Source: Paenibacillus sp. Root444D2
Lineage (GTDB): Bacteria > Bacillota > Bacilli > Paenibacillales > NBRC-103111
Assembly (NCBI RefSeq): GCF_001426375.1
Contig: NZ_LMEO01000011.1
Span: 34,076-98,075 of the forward strand
Direction: 5' to 3'
DNA: 64,000 bases
Under the pieces are notes generated by a model that saw only the letters and a list, made by a program, of their open reading frames with translations, was not told the origin of the DNA and made no database searches. Position 1 is the first letter of the stretch, and every line of letters begins with the position of its first letter. Positions 41,611 to 50,776 of the stretch are shown here, piece after piece. Both the position numbers and the translations under genes were made by a program.

Positions 41611-42573
41611 ATGAAGGTTACTGTTTTAGGTTGTGGAAGATGGGGATCTTTTTTGGCTTGGTATGCAAATAAAATAGGACATGATGTCATTTTATGGGGA
41701 AGAGAAGAATCGAAAAATTATCAAAGATTAGTTCATCGTAGAACAAATGAATATTTACAATTACCTCAAAACATACATTTAACAGATAGAATTACTGAAG
41801 CAATTGAGTTTGCCGAAATTATATTTATCGCTATTAGTGCCCAAGAACTTAGAGGTTTTGCAAGGCAATTAGCTACCATGGAAATTACAAACAAGATCTT
41901 TGTTTTATGTATGAAAGGACTTGAAATGGAGTCCGGAGAGAGACTCTCACAAATTTTTATGGAAGAAATTCAATCACCTGTAAATGTAGCCATTTGGGTT
42001 GGACCTGGTCATGTTCAAGATTTTGTTAAGGACATTCCAAACTGTATGGTTATTGATTCAGATCACATGAACGTAACGAAACTACTTGTAGGCAGCTTTG
42101 GAAGTGAGATTATAAGATTTTATTATGGGCAAGATTTGTTAGGTAATGAAATAGGTGCTGCAGCAAAAAATGTCATTGGAATCGCAGCAGGGATGTTGGA
42201 TGGATTAGGTTATACAAGTTTGAAGGGAGCCTTAATGGCTAGAGGAACAAAAGAAATTGCGAGATTAGTCAAGGCAATGGGAGGAAACGAATTAACCATT
42301 TATGGTTTAGGCCATCTTGGTGATTACGAAGCAACGGTGTTCTCTAATCATAGTCATAATCGACGTTTTGGTGAGGCATTCGTAAAAAAGGAACCATTCG
42401 GGAAATTAGCTGAAGGTGTAGCTACCGTAAAAGCTTTATTGCAATTGTCTACTAAATATGACGTGGAGCTACCCATCTGTCAGGCTGTTCATTCCGTACT
42501 CTCTGATGATAATGATCCAAAAGAGCAACTAATAAGATTATTTATGAGGCCCGTGAAATTTGAAGGTATGTAA
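41611..42573 (+). CDS. GpsA-like NAD(P)-dependent glycerol-3-phosphate dehydrogenase homologue
   Basis: 320 residues. The N-terminal Rossmann motif is VTVLGCGRWGSFLAWYANKIGHDVILWGRE, and the catalytic-domain blocks are GAAAKNVIGIAAGMLDGLGY and GLGHLGDYEATVFSNHSHNRRFGEAF. In typical GpsA these read GGALKNVIALAAGIADGLG and [23 protein letters not shown], so this copy is clearly divergent (D-Y instead of D-L-V-L-T). It is probably a second, specialised paralogue and not the housekeeping gpsA. AAAGGAG precedes the ATG. It may share a message with the racemase gene. Confidence 0.8.
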   Translation: MKVTVLGCGRWGSFLAWYANKIGHDVILWGREESKNYQRLVHRRTNEYLQLPQNIHLTDRITEAIEFAEIIFIAISAQELRGFARQLATMEITNKIFVLCMKGLEMESGERLSQIFMEEIQSPVNVAIWVGPGHVQDFVKDIPNCMVIDSDHMNVTKLLVGSFGSEIIRFYYGQDLLGNEIGAAAKNVIGIAAGMLDGLGYTSLKGALMARGTKEIARLVKAMGGNELTIYGLGHLGDYEATVFSNHSHNRRFGEAFVKKEPFGKLAEGVATVKALLQLSTKYDVELPICQAVHSVLSDDNDPKEQLIRLFMRPVKFEGM

Positions 42574-42693
42574 TTAACAAGCATAATTATAAAGACACAA
42601 ATTAGAGAAGATGATATCCTTATTAAGGTAGACTTTTGTCGAATTGGCCCGAATGGCGGTTCGAAAGTCAATTGATATAAGGGAGATGAAGCC

Positions 42694-44523
42694 GTGGACA
42701 CAAGACAATGGATGTCGGTAACGCTTTTTCTCGCAACGGCGCTGATGGTGTTCGTCTCTTACTTGTCTTACCGGAAACGCCATCTGCCTGTTGCCAAAAC
42801 GATGGTTCTGATCATGCTGGCAGCGGCTTGTTATTCGCTTGGCTACGCGTTTGAGGTGTTGAGCCGTAGCCTGAGCGATGTGAAGCTGTCGCTTCAAATC
42901 GAGTACTTGGGCATTCCCTTCGTTACTACACTCTGGCTCTTTCAGGTCATCCAATTTACCGGGACGGCGTCTCGCTACCGCAAGCGTCTTGCGCTAGTGC
43001 TATTCATTATCCCCATAGCGGTATTTTTTCTCCATTTGACCAACGATTGGCATCACCTGATCTATGAGCGTTATGTTCTGAATGAAAGCAATTCGGTTCC
43101 TTTGTATACGACTGTTAAGGGACCTTGGTATAAGGTGCACACCGTCTATAATTATTCCGTACTTCTGTGCGGAATGTTGCTGTTTATCCCCATGTATTGG
43201 CGGGCATTACCAATCGTGCGAAAGCAAATCGTCGTCCTTCTTTTGGGGGCAGTCGCGCCTATGGTGTTCAATTTATTCTTTTGGTCCGGGATGGACGTTG
43301 ATTTGACGCCGTTTGGATTCGCCGTATCGGGTATCGCCTACGTGTTGGGGATTTTACGGTTTAATTTACTTCGCTTGACGCCTCTTGCGATGGCTAAAGT
43401 GTTCGAAACGATCCGGGATGGGGTCGTCTTGTTCGATTATGAGGACCAAATTGTAAGTTACAATAGAGCAGCCGAAAAGGTCCTTCCTGAACTCGGTTTG
43501 CCGAAACGATACCCCGCCAATATGGGGGTGGTTTTGTCGGAAAGTCCAGAACTTCTTGAACGTATTCGTGCCGCTAGTGACGGGGACGAACGCTTCCCGT
43601 TTCACAGATTCCAAGCGAATCGCAACAAGCATTATAACTGTAGTTTGTCTCTGATTTATGATTCAGGTGATGTCCTGATTGGCAAGATCCTAATGTTTAA
43701 CGATATTACGGAGATGAAAGAGAGCGAGGCACGGCTGCGTGAGAACGCTCGGCAGTTATCTGAGCTAAATGCGTTCAAGGACAAGCTTTTCACCGTCGTG
43801 GCGCACGATATTCGCGATCCGATCGCACTTCTCGTGAGCTTGACCGAGCTGCTGGGCGATGAACTGACTGCCGCCGACTTTGAGCATGCCGAATTGGTAA
43901 GGGAACTTAAAGGACAAGTGCAAAGCACGTTTCAACTCGTAGAAAATTTATTGGATTGGTATCGCAGCCAGAAAGGGAAAGTCGTGTTTCGTCCGACGAG
44001 CTGGAATTTGCAGCAGGTCATCAGGCAGGCTTTATTGCTTTCAGGCACGAAGGCTAGTATGAAGCAAATTCGGATGACAGAGCAGATCAACGAGAAACTA
44101 ACGGTTAGAGCCGATAAAGAGATGTTAGATCTAATACTGCGCAACTTGCTTTCGAACGCGATCAAGTTTACTGGAATTGGCGGGGCGATTGATATTGGGG
44201 CTGTTCTGGAAGGTGATATGATCATCGTGTATGTACGTGATAATGGTGCAGGAATCGACGATCAGACCTCGGAACTGCTGCGACTAGAGGAGCCGTTCTT
44301 AAAGGTCATGGTTAACGGGGACGATTCGGAGGATATGAGATTCGGACTGGCGCTGATCCGCGAATTCGTTCGTATCCATGGTGGCAGCCTTTGGTTCGAG
44401 AGCGAGCCAGGGGTCGGGACGACCTTCTCATTCACGTTGCCCGGATCGGCTGGTGTACGGGAAGAGTCTGATGACGGGGGAATGGAGGAAGAATTTTATG
44501 AAAGTGATTTTGGTGGACGATGA
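42694..44523 (+). CDS. Sensor histidine kinase with 7TM N-terminal region and PAS domain
   Basis: 609 residues from a GTG after GGGAGATG. Residues about 5-225 contain seven hydrophobic segments of the histidine-kinase N-terminal 7TM type (YEVLSRSLSDVKLSLQIEYLGIPFVTTLWLFQ, a usual feature). A PAS-like domain follows (about 230-345; FETIRDGVVLFDYEDQIVSYNRAAEK). H371 in VVAHDIRDPIALL is the phosphoacceptor; the ATPase domain has NLLSNAIKFTG and DNGAGID. The 3' end overlaps the response regulator start by 26 bases, so the two are translationally linked and form one two-component system. The signal is unknown. Confidence 0.92.
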   Translation: MDTRQWMSVTLFLATALMVFVSYLSYRKRHLPVAKTMVLIMLAAACYSLGYAFEVLSRSLSDVKLSLQIEYLGIPFVTTLWLFQVIQFTGTASRYRKRLALVLFIIPIAVFFLHLTNDWHHLIYERYVLNESNSVPLYTTVKGPWYKVHTVYNYSVLLCGMLLFIPMYWRALPIVRKQIVVLLLGAVAPMVFNLFFWSGMDVDLTPFGFAVSGIAYVLGILRFNLLRLTPLAMAKVFETIRDGVVLFDYEDQIVSYNRAAEKVLPELGLPKRYPANMGVVLSESPELLERIRAASDGDERFPFHRFQANRNKHYNCSLSLIYDSGDVLIGKILMFNDITEMKESEARLRENARQLSELNAFKDKLFTVVAHDIRDPIALLVSLTELLGDELTAADFEHAELVRELKGQVQSTFQLVENLLDWYRSQKGKVVFRPTSWNLQQVIRQALLLSGTKASMKQIRMTEQINEKLTVRADKEMLDLILRNLLSNAIKFTGIGGAIDIGAVLEGDMIIVYVRDNGAGIDDQTSELLRLEEPFLKVMVNGDDSEDMRFGLALIREFVRIHGGSLWFESEPGVGTTFSFTLPGSAGVREESDDGGMEEEFYESDFGGR

Positions 44524-45646
44524 GCCAACGATGCATCTGATTCTGCGTAAAATGCTGGTTAAGCTACCAGGGGTTCACGTGGTTGGCGCTTTTACGGATA
44601 CGAAGTCCGCAGCCTCTTTTCTAAGTGAGAACACCGACATCGGACTTGCTTTCGTTGATATCTCCATGCCGGGAGGGAGTGGAATGGAGTTCGCCGCCAA
44701 GATGGAAGCCTCGGCTTCTCGGATGCAAATCGTCTTCGTCACGTCTCACAAAGAATTTGCCTTGAAAGCTTACGAACTATCTGTGGTGGATTACCTAGTC
44801 AAGCCCGTTGCGCAGGAACGGCTTCAGCGGACGGTAAATCGTGCATTGGCGAGCCAGCAGGGCATTCATTCGTCGTCGCTGTCTGCTCCAGCTTCCGAAA
44901 ATTCAGGCAGAATCGTCCTAACATTGTTAGGTGATGTCGTCGTGAGCAACGATGCAGGTCGTGTCAAGTGGATCTCCAGGAAATGTGCGGAGCTGTTCGC
45001 GTACTTGCTGTTTTATCATGGCAAACGAATTCCACGTTCCAGGTTGGTTATGGACATCTTCGGAGGGATGCACCAAACCAATGCGGAGAATTATTTGAAT
45101 ACGACCGTCTATCAATTGCGCAAGTCTTTGGAGCCGCTTGGCATGCGCGAGGTCGTACAATCGGAGAACGATGGCTATGCGCTTGAATTGAAGGATTTCG
45201 TCATTGATTATGTGGAATTCGAAAAGCAAGTGGGGGAGATGCATTCCATTGATGTGGGAAATGTGGAGAGAGCACTGCGCATCGAACGGCTGTATACGGG
45301 CGATCTATTCGGGGACAAGGCGTATGTGTGGGCCATTCACGAAACGGTGCGTTATGCGGAATTGTACACCTCGTTCATAAAGCGGCTTGCCGAAGTGCTT
45401 ATTTTGTTGCGGGATACGACCTCCTCATCGAAGTTGCTTCTCAAGCTGAACGGGCGTAATCCGTTGGACGAATCCGTTATACGCCATCTTATGACAATAC
45501 ACGAGATGACCGGGGACAAAAAAGGTTTGACGGCTCTGTATACCGACTATGTTCGGCTTCTCAGCAGGGAACTTGGCATACGTCCGTCTGAGGAACTGAT
45601 ACATTTATATGACATGTTGATAAGCCGATTAACTAACAAAAAATAA
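44498..45646 (+). CDS. Response regulator with SARP-type (BTAD) output domain
   Basis: 382 residues from the ATG at 44498, nine bases after GGAGG; the frame opens earlier but inside the kinase gene. The receiver (1-120) has D7, D8, phosphorylation site D54 and K102. Residues about 145-235 form an OmpR-like winged helix (ISRKCAELFAYLLFYHGKRIPRSRLVMDIFGG). The final about 140 residues are a bacterial transcriptional activator domain with TPR-like helices (FVIDYVEFEKQV ... LGIRPSEELIHLYDMLI). Regulators of this fusion type are known in Paenibacillus and Bacillus relatives. The partner is the overlapping 7TM kinase. Confidence 0.92.
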   Translation: MKVILVDDEPTMHLILRKMLVKLPGVHVVGAFTDTKSAASFLSENTDIGLAFVDISMPGGSGMEFAAKMEASASRMQIVFVTSHKEFALKAYELSVVDYLVKPVAQERLQRTVNRALASQQGIHSSSLSAPASENSGRIVLTLLGDVVVSNDAGRVKWISRKCAELFAYLLFYHGKRIPRSRLVMDIFGGMHQTNAENYLNTTVYQLRKSLEPLGMREVVQSENDGYALELKDFVIDYVEFEKQVGEMHSIDVGNVERALRIERLYTGDLFGDKAYVWAIHETVRYAELYTSFIKRLAEVLILLRDTTSSSKLLLKLNGRNPLDESVIRHLMTIHEMTGDKKGLTALYTDYVRLLSRELGIRPSEELIHLYDMLISRLTNKK

Positions 45647-45720
45647 TTATTTGGATTGAAGCCCTCTTTTTCTGTCAAGACTAGTTAGCATGACTTTTAT
45701 AAAGCAGATGAGTGGTGAAA

Positions 45721-46563
45721 ATGAAAGATATTACTTTTAAGGCTATGGCCGTCACAAATGAAATTGATCTGAACAAAATCGCCATCCACTGCGGTATACC
45801 CAAAAAATACACATGGGAACAGCCGTTAATCCTAAGAAGCGATATCCTTAAATCGATCCTTAAAAAAGATATTCACGCCTTTCAACAAGTGCTAGTCTTT
45901 TCTTTTGGCAGTGTAGTTTTTGTAAATCACACACACAAGGATGAGATCACAAGCTTTTTGAAATTCATTCAATCCTTCGAACCAGATATTGAGCTCCAGC
46001 CTGCTGACAGATACACGGACGATTACAGCCTTCACATCGAAGAAATCGAAAGCATGGAGTTAACTGACAAGTATGTAGTGGTAGCTGAGTATGAATCTTT
46101 TTACCCTGAATTAATCTCCACTGTCCTTGCCAAGTCGGTCGCTCTTGAGAAGATAGAGGAACAGCTTGGGAAAATTCATGATGGCCTCGAAATTATGATT
46201 GAGAGACTTGAAAAAGGGAATCTTCGTGTTGGCAACAAAGAATTGGCAAGAACGACCGCAAAAATCGTACGTCACGAGTATAACACTCTAGCCTACATCA
46301 TGATTTTGGATAAACCTGATCTGACTTGGACAAATAGTACGGCTAGCCAATTTTACGATGGAATGATGGTTTTTTTTGAATTGAACGATCGATTTAAAAT
46401 ACTGAAAAGTAAAACGGATATTTTATATCATATCTTGGAAGGTTTTTCAAATATCAGTCATTCCATCCGGGGGCTATTTGTCGAATGGATCGTAGTGATT
46501 CTCATTGTTATTGAGGTGGTATTAACCATATTACAAATTATAGGTTGGATTCCTTCACATTAG
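45721..46563 (+). CDS. RMD1/DUF155 family membrane protein
   Basis: 280 residues from the ATG at 45721; GTG codons at 45712 and 45715 are alternatives. The family's core is recognisable: HAFQQVLVFSFGSVVFVN in the first third, YVVVAEYESFYPELISTVLAKSVALEKIE in the middle and a C-terminal transmembrane helix (IVVILIVIEVVLTILQIIGWI) that anchors it with the N-terminus in the cytosol. Yeast RMD1 is linked to meiotic division and microtubules; the bacterial role is unknown. It stands alone between a two-component system and hflX. Confidence 0.85.
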   Translation: MKDITFKAMAVTNEIDLNKIAIHCGIPKKYTWEQPLILRSDILKSILKKDIHAFQQVLVFSFGSVVFVNHTHKDEITSFLKFIQSFEPDIELQPADRYTDDYSLHIEEIESMELTDKYVVVAEYESFYPELISTVLAKSVALEKIEEQLGKIHDGLEIMIERLEKGNLRVGNKELARTTAKIVRHEYNTLAYIMILDKPDLTWTNSTASQFYDGMMVFFELNDRFKILKSKTDILYHILEGFSNISHSIRGLFVEWIVVILIVIEVVLTILQIIGWIPSH

Positions 46564-46602
46564 AAACGATAAAAGATAACATCGACTTAACAAAAAAGCA
46601 CA

Positions 46603-46650
46603 ATGAACCAGGAGAATATAGCTCCTGATCCAATGTGTTTTTTTGTTGCA
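46603..46650 (+). terminator. Terminator after DUF155 gene
   Basis: CAGGAG and CTCCTG flank an AATATAG loop, with weaker outer pairing. A T-run (GTGTTTTTTTG) follows near 46638-46646. Confidence 0.6.
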
Positions 46651-46856
46651 CTGCTCCAACTTCATTAATGTAATGCTAAACGATGCGAAAATACTATGAG
46701 TAGAATAGGACAAGATTCATGAATGATTGTTAGCGATGCCCTCAGAAAATGATTTTCCTCGGCGGTTTCCTCCCAATGACAAACGTCCATGCAAGAAATA
46801 TGTACCGTACATATGATTATACCGTAGTGAAATATCACCGAAGGGAATGAGTAAAC

Positions 46857-46964
46857 ATGGGAGCAGTAGGTTGTGGTGAAGGTTATGGGTATGGCCGTAA
46901 CGTCGCATTTATCTTGGTTCTTTTTATTCTTTTGGTCATCATCACATCAGCTTTTGTAATTTAA
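46857..46964 (+). CDS. YjcZ/SscA-type small sporulation protein
   Basis: 35 residues, too short for most gene callers. AAGGGAATG lies 6-14 bases before the ATG. The N-terminus is glycine and tyrosine-rich (MGAVGCGEGYGYGRN) and the rest is one hydrophobic helix (VAFILVLFILLVIITSAFVI). This is the layout of the YjcZ family in Bacillus and relatives; SscA of B. subtilis is a spore assembly protein. The CATATGATTA upstream (46810-46819) resembles a sigma-E/K -10 box, but no matching -35 was found. Confidence 0.82.
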   Translation: MGAVGCGEGYGYGRNVAFILVLFILLVIITSAFVI

Positions 46965-47005
46965 TATTCCTTAATCCAAAACAAATAATATCGAGAAAAA
47001 TAAAG

Positions 47006-47048
47006 ACGGCCCTATCGCGAATAGATGCGAATGCGGGCCGTTTTTTTT
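47006..47048 (+). terminator. Rho-independent terminator
   Basis: ACGGCCC (47006-47012) pairs with GGGCCGT (47035-47041), with TCGCGAAT/ATGCGAAT-type inner pairing and a T-run of eight. It ends the YjcZ-like gene and faces the convergent hflX gene. Confidence 0.8.
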
Positions 47049-47142
47049 CATTGTTCCATGAAAGAAACCAACATCCTTAATGAAGAATTAACTCCTTGGC
47101 TAAAAAGGATCTGGACTTTTTTCGGAAGATTGGAACCATAAA

Positions 47143-48408
47143 TCAAAGCTGGAGGAAGTCATCTCGATACTGTTCAAAATCGGATACTCGACACTCCAAC
47201 TTAAGACGGGTACCATTCGGTTCATAGTTCGTTGAGTGAACATGGGCATGCTCATTGAAATAGGCTACTAATCGGCCATGCTCATAAGGAATCACAATTT
47301 CACATTGCATGTAATTCTGGAAAATGCGTTCGCGAATCAGTTGAGTGAGCTCCTCGATGCCCCGCTTCTGCAGGGCTGAGAGGTAGACGTTATCATCTTT
47401 TAACAAAGGGTAAGCATGCTCAGTCAAGTCGGTTTTGTTATAAGCAAAAATCATTGGAATTTGATCCGCTCCAAGTTCCTTCAACGTGTCATTTGTAACG
47501 TCAATGTGCTGTTTGTATTCCGGGTTTGCAAAGTCTACGACGTGAATCAGCAAATCGGCTTCAGCGACTTCTTCCAACGTAGATCGGAAAGCTTTAACCA
47601 AATGGTGGGGAAGCTGGCTTACGAATCCTACCGTGTCAGTTAACAAGAATGATTTACGGTCTGGCAAGTTGACGCTTCGAACGGATGTCTCCAACGTAGC
47701 GAACAACATGTCTTTGACAAAGACCTGCTTATGCGCGTGCGGATTATACCACTCGATCATGGCGTTCATTAAGCTTGATTTGCCCGCGTTCGTATAGCCG
47801 ACCAGACAAATAACAGGGACCTCGTTCTTACGGCGCAGCTTTCGTTGAGTTTGACGACGGGCTACGAGTTTCTCCAGTTCGGATTGCAAAGCCGTGATTC
47901 GGTCTTCGATTTTACGGCGGTCGAGCTCAAGCTTGGTCTCACCAGATCCTCGGTTTTTAAGTCCAGCTCCGCCTCCTTGACGACCTAACGATTCTCGAAG
48001 TCCTACAAGTCTGGGAAGCATGTATTGGAGCCTCGCAACCTCAACTTGCAGCTGGGCTTCCCTGGTTTGTGCGCGTTCCGCAAAAATGTCTAAAATTAGG
48101 ATCGTCCTGTCAATGACTTTGCATGCAAGAGATGCTTCCAGGTTTCGAATCTGAGAAGGGGATAGCTCGTCGTTACAAATGACGACGGATGCGTTCCGTT
48201 CCGTAATTAGCTGCGATAATTCTTGGATTTTACCCGTTCCGATGTAATGGGAGGGAATCACACGAGTGACTTTCTGGCTTAGTTCACCAACCACCTCAAT
48301 GCGGCATGCTGCAGCCAGGTTGTTCAGCTCCTCCATCGAGTATGAAAAATCAGGGTGGTTCAAAATATGGACCCCGACGATAATCGCTTTCTCTTTCAGT
48401 TGTTCCAT
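47143..48408 (-). CDS. hflX: Ribosome-associated GTPase HflX
   Basis: 421 residues. The N-terminal HflX domain has SHYIGTGKIQELSQLI and VVICNDELSPSQIRNLE, the linker has REAQLQVEVARLQYMLPRL and GGAGLKNRGSGETKLELDRR, and the GTPase has P-loop GYTNAGKSSLMNAM, DTVGFVSQLPHHLVKAFRSTLEE (G3) and NKTD (G4). HflX splits stalled or hibernating 70S and 100S ribosomes, mainly under heat or antibiotic stress. The minus-strand leader (48409-48472) contains a strong hairpin followed by T residues, so the gene may be attenuated or may sit downstream of another transcript's terminator. Confidence 0.96.
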   Translation of the reverse strand: MEQLKEKAIIVGVHILNHPDFSYSMEELNNLAAACRIEVVGELSQKVTRVIPSHYIGTGKIQELSQLITERNASVVICNDELSPSQIRNLEASLACKVIDRTILILDIFAERAQTREAQLQVEVARLQYMLPRLVGLRESLGRQGGGAGLKNRGSGETKLELDRRKIEDRITALQSELEKLVARRQTQRKLRRKNEVPVICLVGYTNAGKSSLMNAMIEWYNPHAHKQVFVKDMLFATLETSVRSVNLPDRKSFLLTDTVGFVSQLPHHLVKAFRSTLEEVAEADLLIHVVDFANPEYKQHIDVTNDTLKELGADQIPMIFAYNKTDLTEHAYPLLKDDNVYLSALQKRGIEELTQLIRERIFQNYMQCEIVIPYEHGRLVAYFNEHAHVHSTNYEPNGTRLKLECRVSDFEQYRDDFLQL

Positions 48409-48445
48409 TGTTCATCATCCTTTCAAGTTAAGAAGTAAAAAAGAA

Positions 48446-48472
48446 ACAACACAAGCAAGCTGCTTGTGTTGT
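48446..48472 (-). terminator. 12-bp perfect hairpin in the hflX leader
   Basis: ACAACACAAGCA (48446-48457) and TGCTTGTGTTGT (48461-48472) pair fully around AGC. On the minus strand TTTCTTTTTTACTT follows, which is intrinsic-terminator structure placed 38 bases before the hflX start. It is either a terminator for an upstream minus-strand transcript or an attenuator of hflX. Confidence 0.6.
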
Positions 48473-48819
48473 CGGTAGTTGAGGACAATGACTTTCGTAG
48501 CGGACGAAAGAAAACAATCCGCGATTTGGTCGATAAGGATGTTTCACCTTACTTCAAGCCGCGTTGTTTGATCACCGATAGAAGTATCAATTCAGGGTTA
48601 TAAATGGACAAACTTATCCTGAGTCCTCTGTACACAGACAGAATCTTGAGCGCTATTCAATTAGCCGCGCAAAGACCTAACTCGGATAAAATGTATCACA
48701 CGTAACCCCTCCGTTTCCTTAAAGTACTTTAAGAGTATCACAGGGAAGAGCTTCCTTGCCTCTCAAAGAATAATTATAATCATTTTTTACTATGCAACAA
48801 ATGTACGGATATGGTGAGG
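48473..48819. other. Intergenic stretch between hflX leader and LysR gene
   Basis: About 345 bases with no long open frame. A plus-strand reading from about 48477 (VEDNDFRSGRKKTIRDLVDK) is open for a short way and then stops, with no ribosome site, so it is not called. Nothing else convincing is seen. Confidence 0.35.
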
Positions 48820-49719
48820 TTACTGCTTCGAACGATTGATAACGTTCTCGGTATAGGCTCTCAGAGTTTTGATGAACGTTCGCATAGCGTATCCGACATA
48901 CCTGTCGCTGCGGTAGATCAGACAAATGTCTTGAGAAGGCGTAGGATTTCTCAGCTGAATAACCTGGATGTCTTTATTGTGAAGATTATCCAGCAGCAAT
49001 CGAGGCAGAACACAAACGCCAACTCCGTTCTGCACCATCTGAAGGAGGGATGATAACGTTGTCGTCACCATATGCGGCTGTAGAACAAATCCCTTGTCCA
49101 TGCAGAAGCGGTCGATCAGCTTGCGACATTGATGGTCGGGTGGGAACATGACCATCTTCATGGTATCCAGCCTATTCAAGGGTAGGAAGCTTTCCGAGGC
49201 AAGGGGATCATTCGTGCTTACCGCCAATGAGAACTCCTCGTGAAATAGAGGAATTGACGTGAGGCGTTCATCTATAACAGGTCCGATGGTTACGCCAACA
49301 TCGATGCTTCGGTCCAGCACTTGTTCTGTTATTTTCGTGGTTTCCAGAAGGGACAGCGAGATGGTGGGATAGGTCTGATGGAAGTTCAGCAGCAAGGCAT
49401 TAAACATGAGATCCGCGTCGCCGGGCAAGACACCGATGGATAGCGATCCACCATGCATTTGCTTCAGGTCAGTAATGGCATCAATCGCTTGCTGCAGATG
49501 CCCGAACACGGCAGCGCCATGTTCATGAAGAATCGCTCCGGCTTCTGTGAGGACGATTGTTTTTCCCACGCGATCGAACAGTAAAACCCCTAATTCTTCT
49601 TCCAATCTTCTTATCTGCTGGCTAATGTTAGGAGCACTAACTCCCATCTTCTCCGCTGCTCTCGTAAAGTGGAGATCTTCACAAATCGCCATAAAATACT
49701 GTAGTTGTTTTAACTCCAT
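48820..49719 (-). CDS. LysR family transcriptional regulator (divergent from DinB gene)
   Basis: 299 residues from the ATG at 49719, with AGGTGTGAG upstream; the frame opens earlier at 49761. The N-terminal winged helix is standard (MELKQLQYFMAICEDLHFTRAAEKMGVSAPNISQQIRRLEEELG). The effector domain has SIGVLPGDADLMF, DVGVTIGPVIDERL and GVGVCVLPRLLLDNL. It is divergent from a DinB-family gene, and an inverted repeat in the gap fits a LysR site. The effector is unknown. Confidence 0.92.
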   Translation of the reverse strand: MELKQLQYFMAICEDLHFTRAAEKMGVSAPNISQQIRRLEEELGVLLFDRVGKTIVLTEAGAILHEHGAAVFGHLQQAIDAITDLKQMHGGSLSIGVLPGDADLMFNALLLNFHQTYPTISLSLLETTKITEQVLDRSIDVGVTIGPVIDERLTSIPLFHEEFSLAVSTNDPLASESFLPLNRLDTMKMVMFPPDHQCRKLIDRFCMDKGFVLQPHMVTTTLSSLLQMVQNGVGVCVLPRLLLDNLHNKDIQVIQLRNPTPSQDICLIYRSDRYVGYAMRTFIKTLRAYTENVINRSKQ

Positions 49720-49803
49720 ACTCACACCTGCTTTCAAATGAATCGCTGAATGCATGTTCAATAAATATTGTCACTTCATCTTCTCTATCTGTCAATTCAT
49801 AAT

Positions 49804-49822
49804 CGTTAACTTATACTTAACG
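49804..49822. promoter_or_regulatory. LysR-type inverted repeat
   Basis: CGTTAA (49804-49809) and TTAACG (49817-49822) are perfect arms with a 7-base spacer, in the 195-base gap between the LysR gene and the divergent DinB gene. This is where a LysR regulator usually binds to control both directions. Confidence 0.5.
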
Positions 49823-49914
49823 TTCCGATAATCCGCACTGCATTGATGGAATATGCCACGGAATCTATACTAGGAACATAACAAGAGCTTCTTATTACAA
49901 AGGAGGAAAACAAT

Positions 49915-50388
49915 ATGTCAGAAATGATTATCGACACAGCAAAAACAGTGCGTCAAGTGGTGCTGTACAAGGTGCAGGCCATCCCAGAGGAACTGTTCGA
50001 CATTCAAGTTGATTCCTATAATAATACGATTCGCTGGAACATTGGACACATGATTTATTGGATGGATACCTACATGACGCTTGGCTTCTCGAAAGACCCG
50101 GCTATTCCCACAAGCTATGCATCCTTCTTCAATTCCGGGACAGCTCCGGCAAACTGGGCCGAAACGCCTCCGTCAAAGGAAGAGCTAATCCAACAGCTGT
50201 CAGGTCAGCTTAACTCCCTATCCGAGTTAGCTCCCGAGAGTCTGGAGGTACCGCTGGAAGCACCGCTGCAGTTGGGGCCGCTTACTTTTAATCGGGCGGG
50301 AGAGTTGCTCAACTTTGGAATGGTCCATGAGGGGATGCATCTTGCAACCTGCGATTGCTTACTTAAGGTCATTCAAGGTAAGCATTAA
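49915..50388 (+). CDS. DinB family protein (four-helix bundle, possible bacillithiol transferase)
   Basis: 157 residues after AAAGGAGG. The DinB fold is suggested by helical spacing and its metal-type histidines in WNIGHMIYWMDTY and MVHEGMHLATCDCLLKV. Members such as BstA use bacillithiol and a divalent metal to conjugate electrophiles. The bacillithiol deacetylase gene bshB2 is about 1.1 kb downstream, which fits. The divergent LysR gene probably controls expression. A terminator follows. Confidence 0.85.
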   Translation: MSEMIIDTAKTVRQVVLYKVQAIPEELFDIQVDSYNNTIRWNIGHMIYWMDTYMTLGFSKDPAIPTSYASFFNSGTAPANWAETPPSKEELIQQLSGQLNSLSELAPESLEVPLEAPLQLGPLTFNRAGELLNFGMVHEGMHLATCDCLLKVIQGKH

Positions 50389-50420
50389 AACGAGATTCGA
50401 AGAATAACTTGAACGAAACA

Positions 50421-50456
50421 AGCCGGAGCATGGTTGGTCATGCTTCGGCTTTTTGC
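50421..50456 (+). terminator. Rho-independent terminator
   Basis: AGCCGGAGCATG (50421-50432) pairs with CATGCTTCGGCT (50439-50450) with one wobble, followed by TTTT. It ends the DinB gene. Confidence 0.8.
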
Positions 50457-50776
50457 TGTGTAATACAGCTCATCAAAGATGGTGAAACGTGGTCACTGCA
50501 GAACGGAGACGGCTCACAATTGCTTTGACCGAATCCTGGTATATGATCGAACATGATTATTTACCATAATTGCAATCTGATTGCAGGACCAATACTCGCC
50601 CCGACGCTTTGGTTACGACCCGTGCTGTGGGTCTCTTTTTAGTTCTTACGCTATTCATGTTAAAATTGAACAGTAACATTGTAAAAAAACGGTATTTTTG
50701 AGAAGATACGAGTATCGATAAATGAGGCATTTCAAAATTTGCAACGGCGTAATTACATTTAGAAGGAGGTCTTTCA

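Noticed and set aside
48477..48620. Open plus-strand stretch resembling a receiver start (VEDNDF...)
   Set aside because: It is too short, has no start codon with a ribosome site, and stops early; the resemblance to VDDN-type receivers is probably chance.
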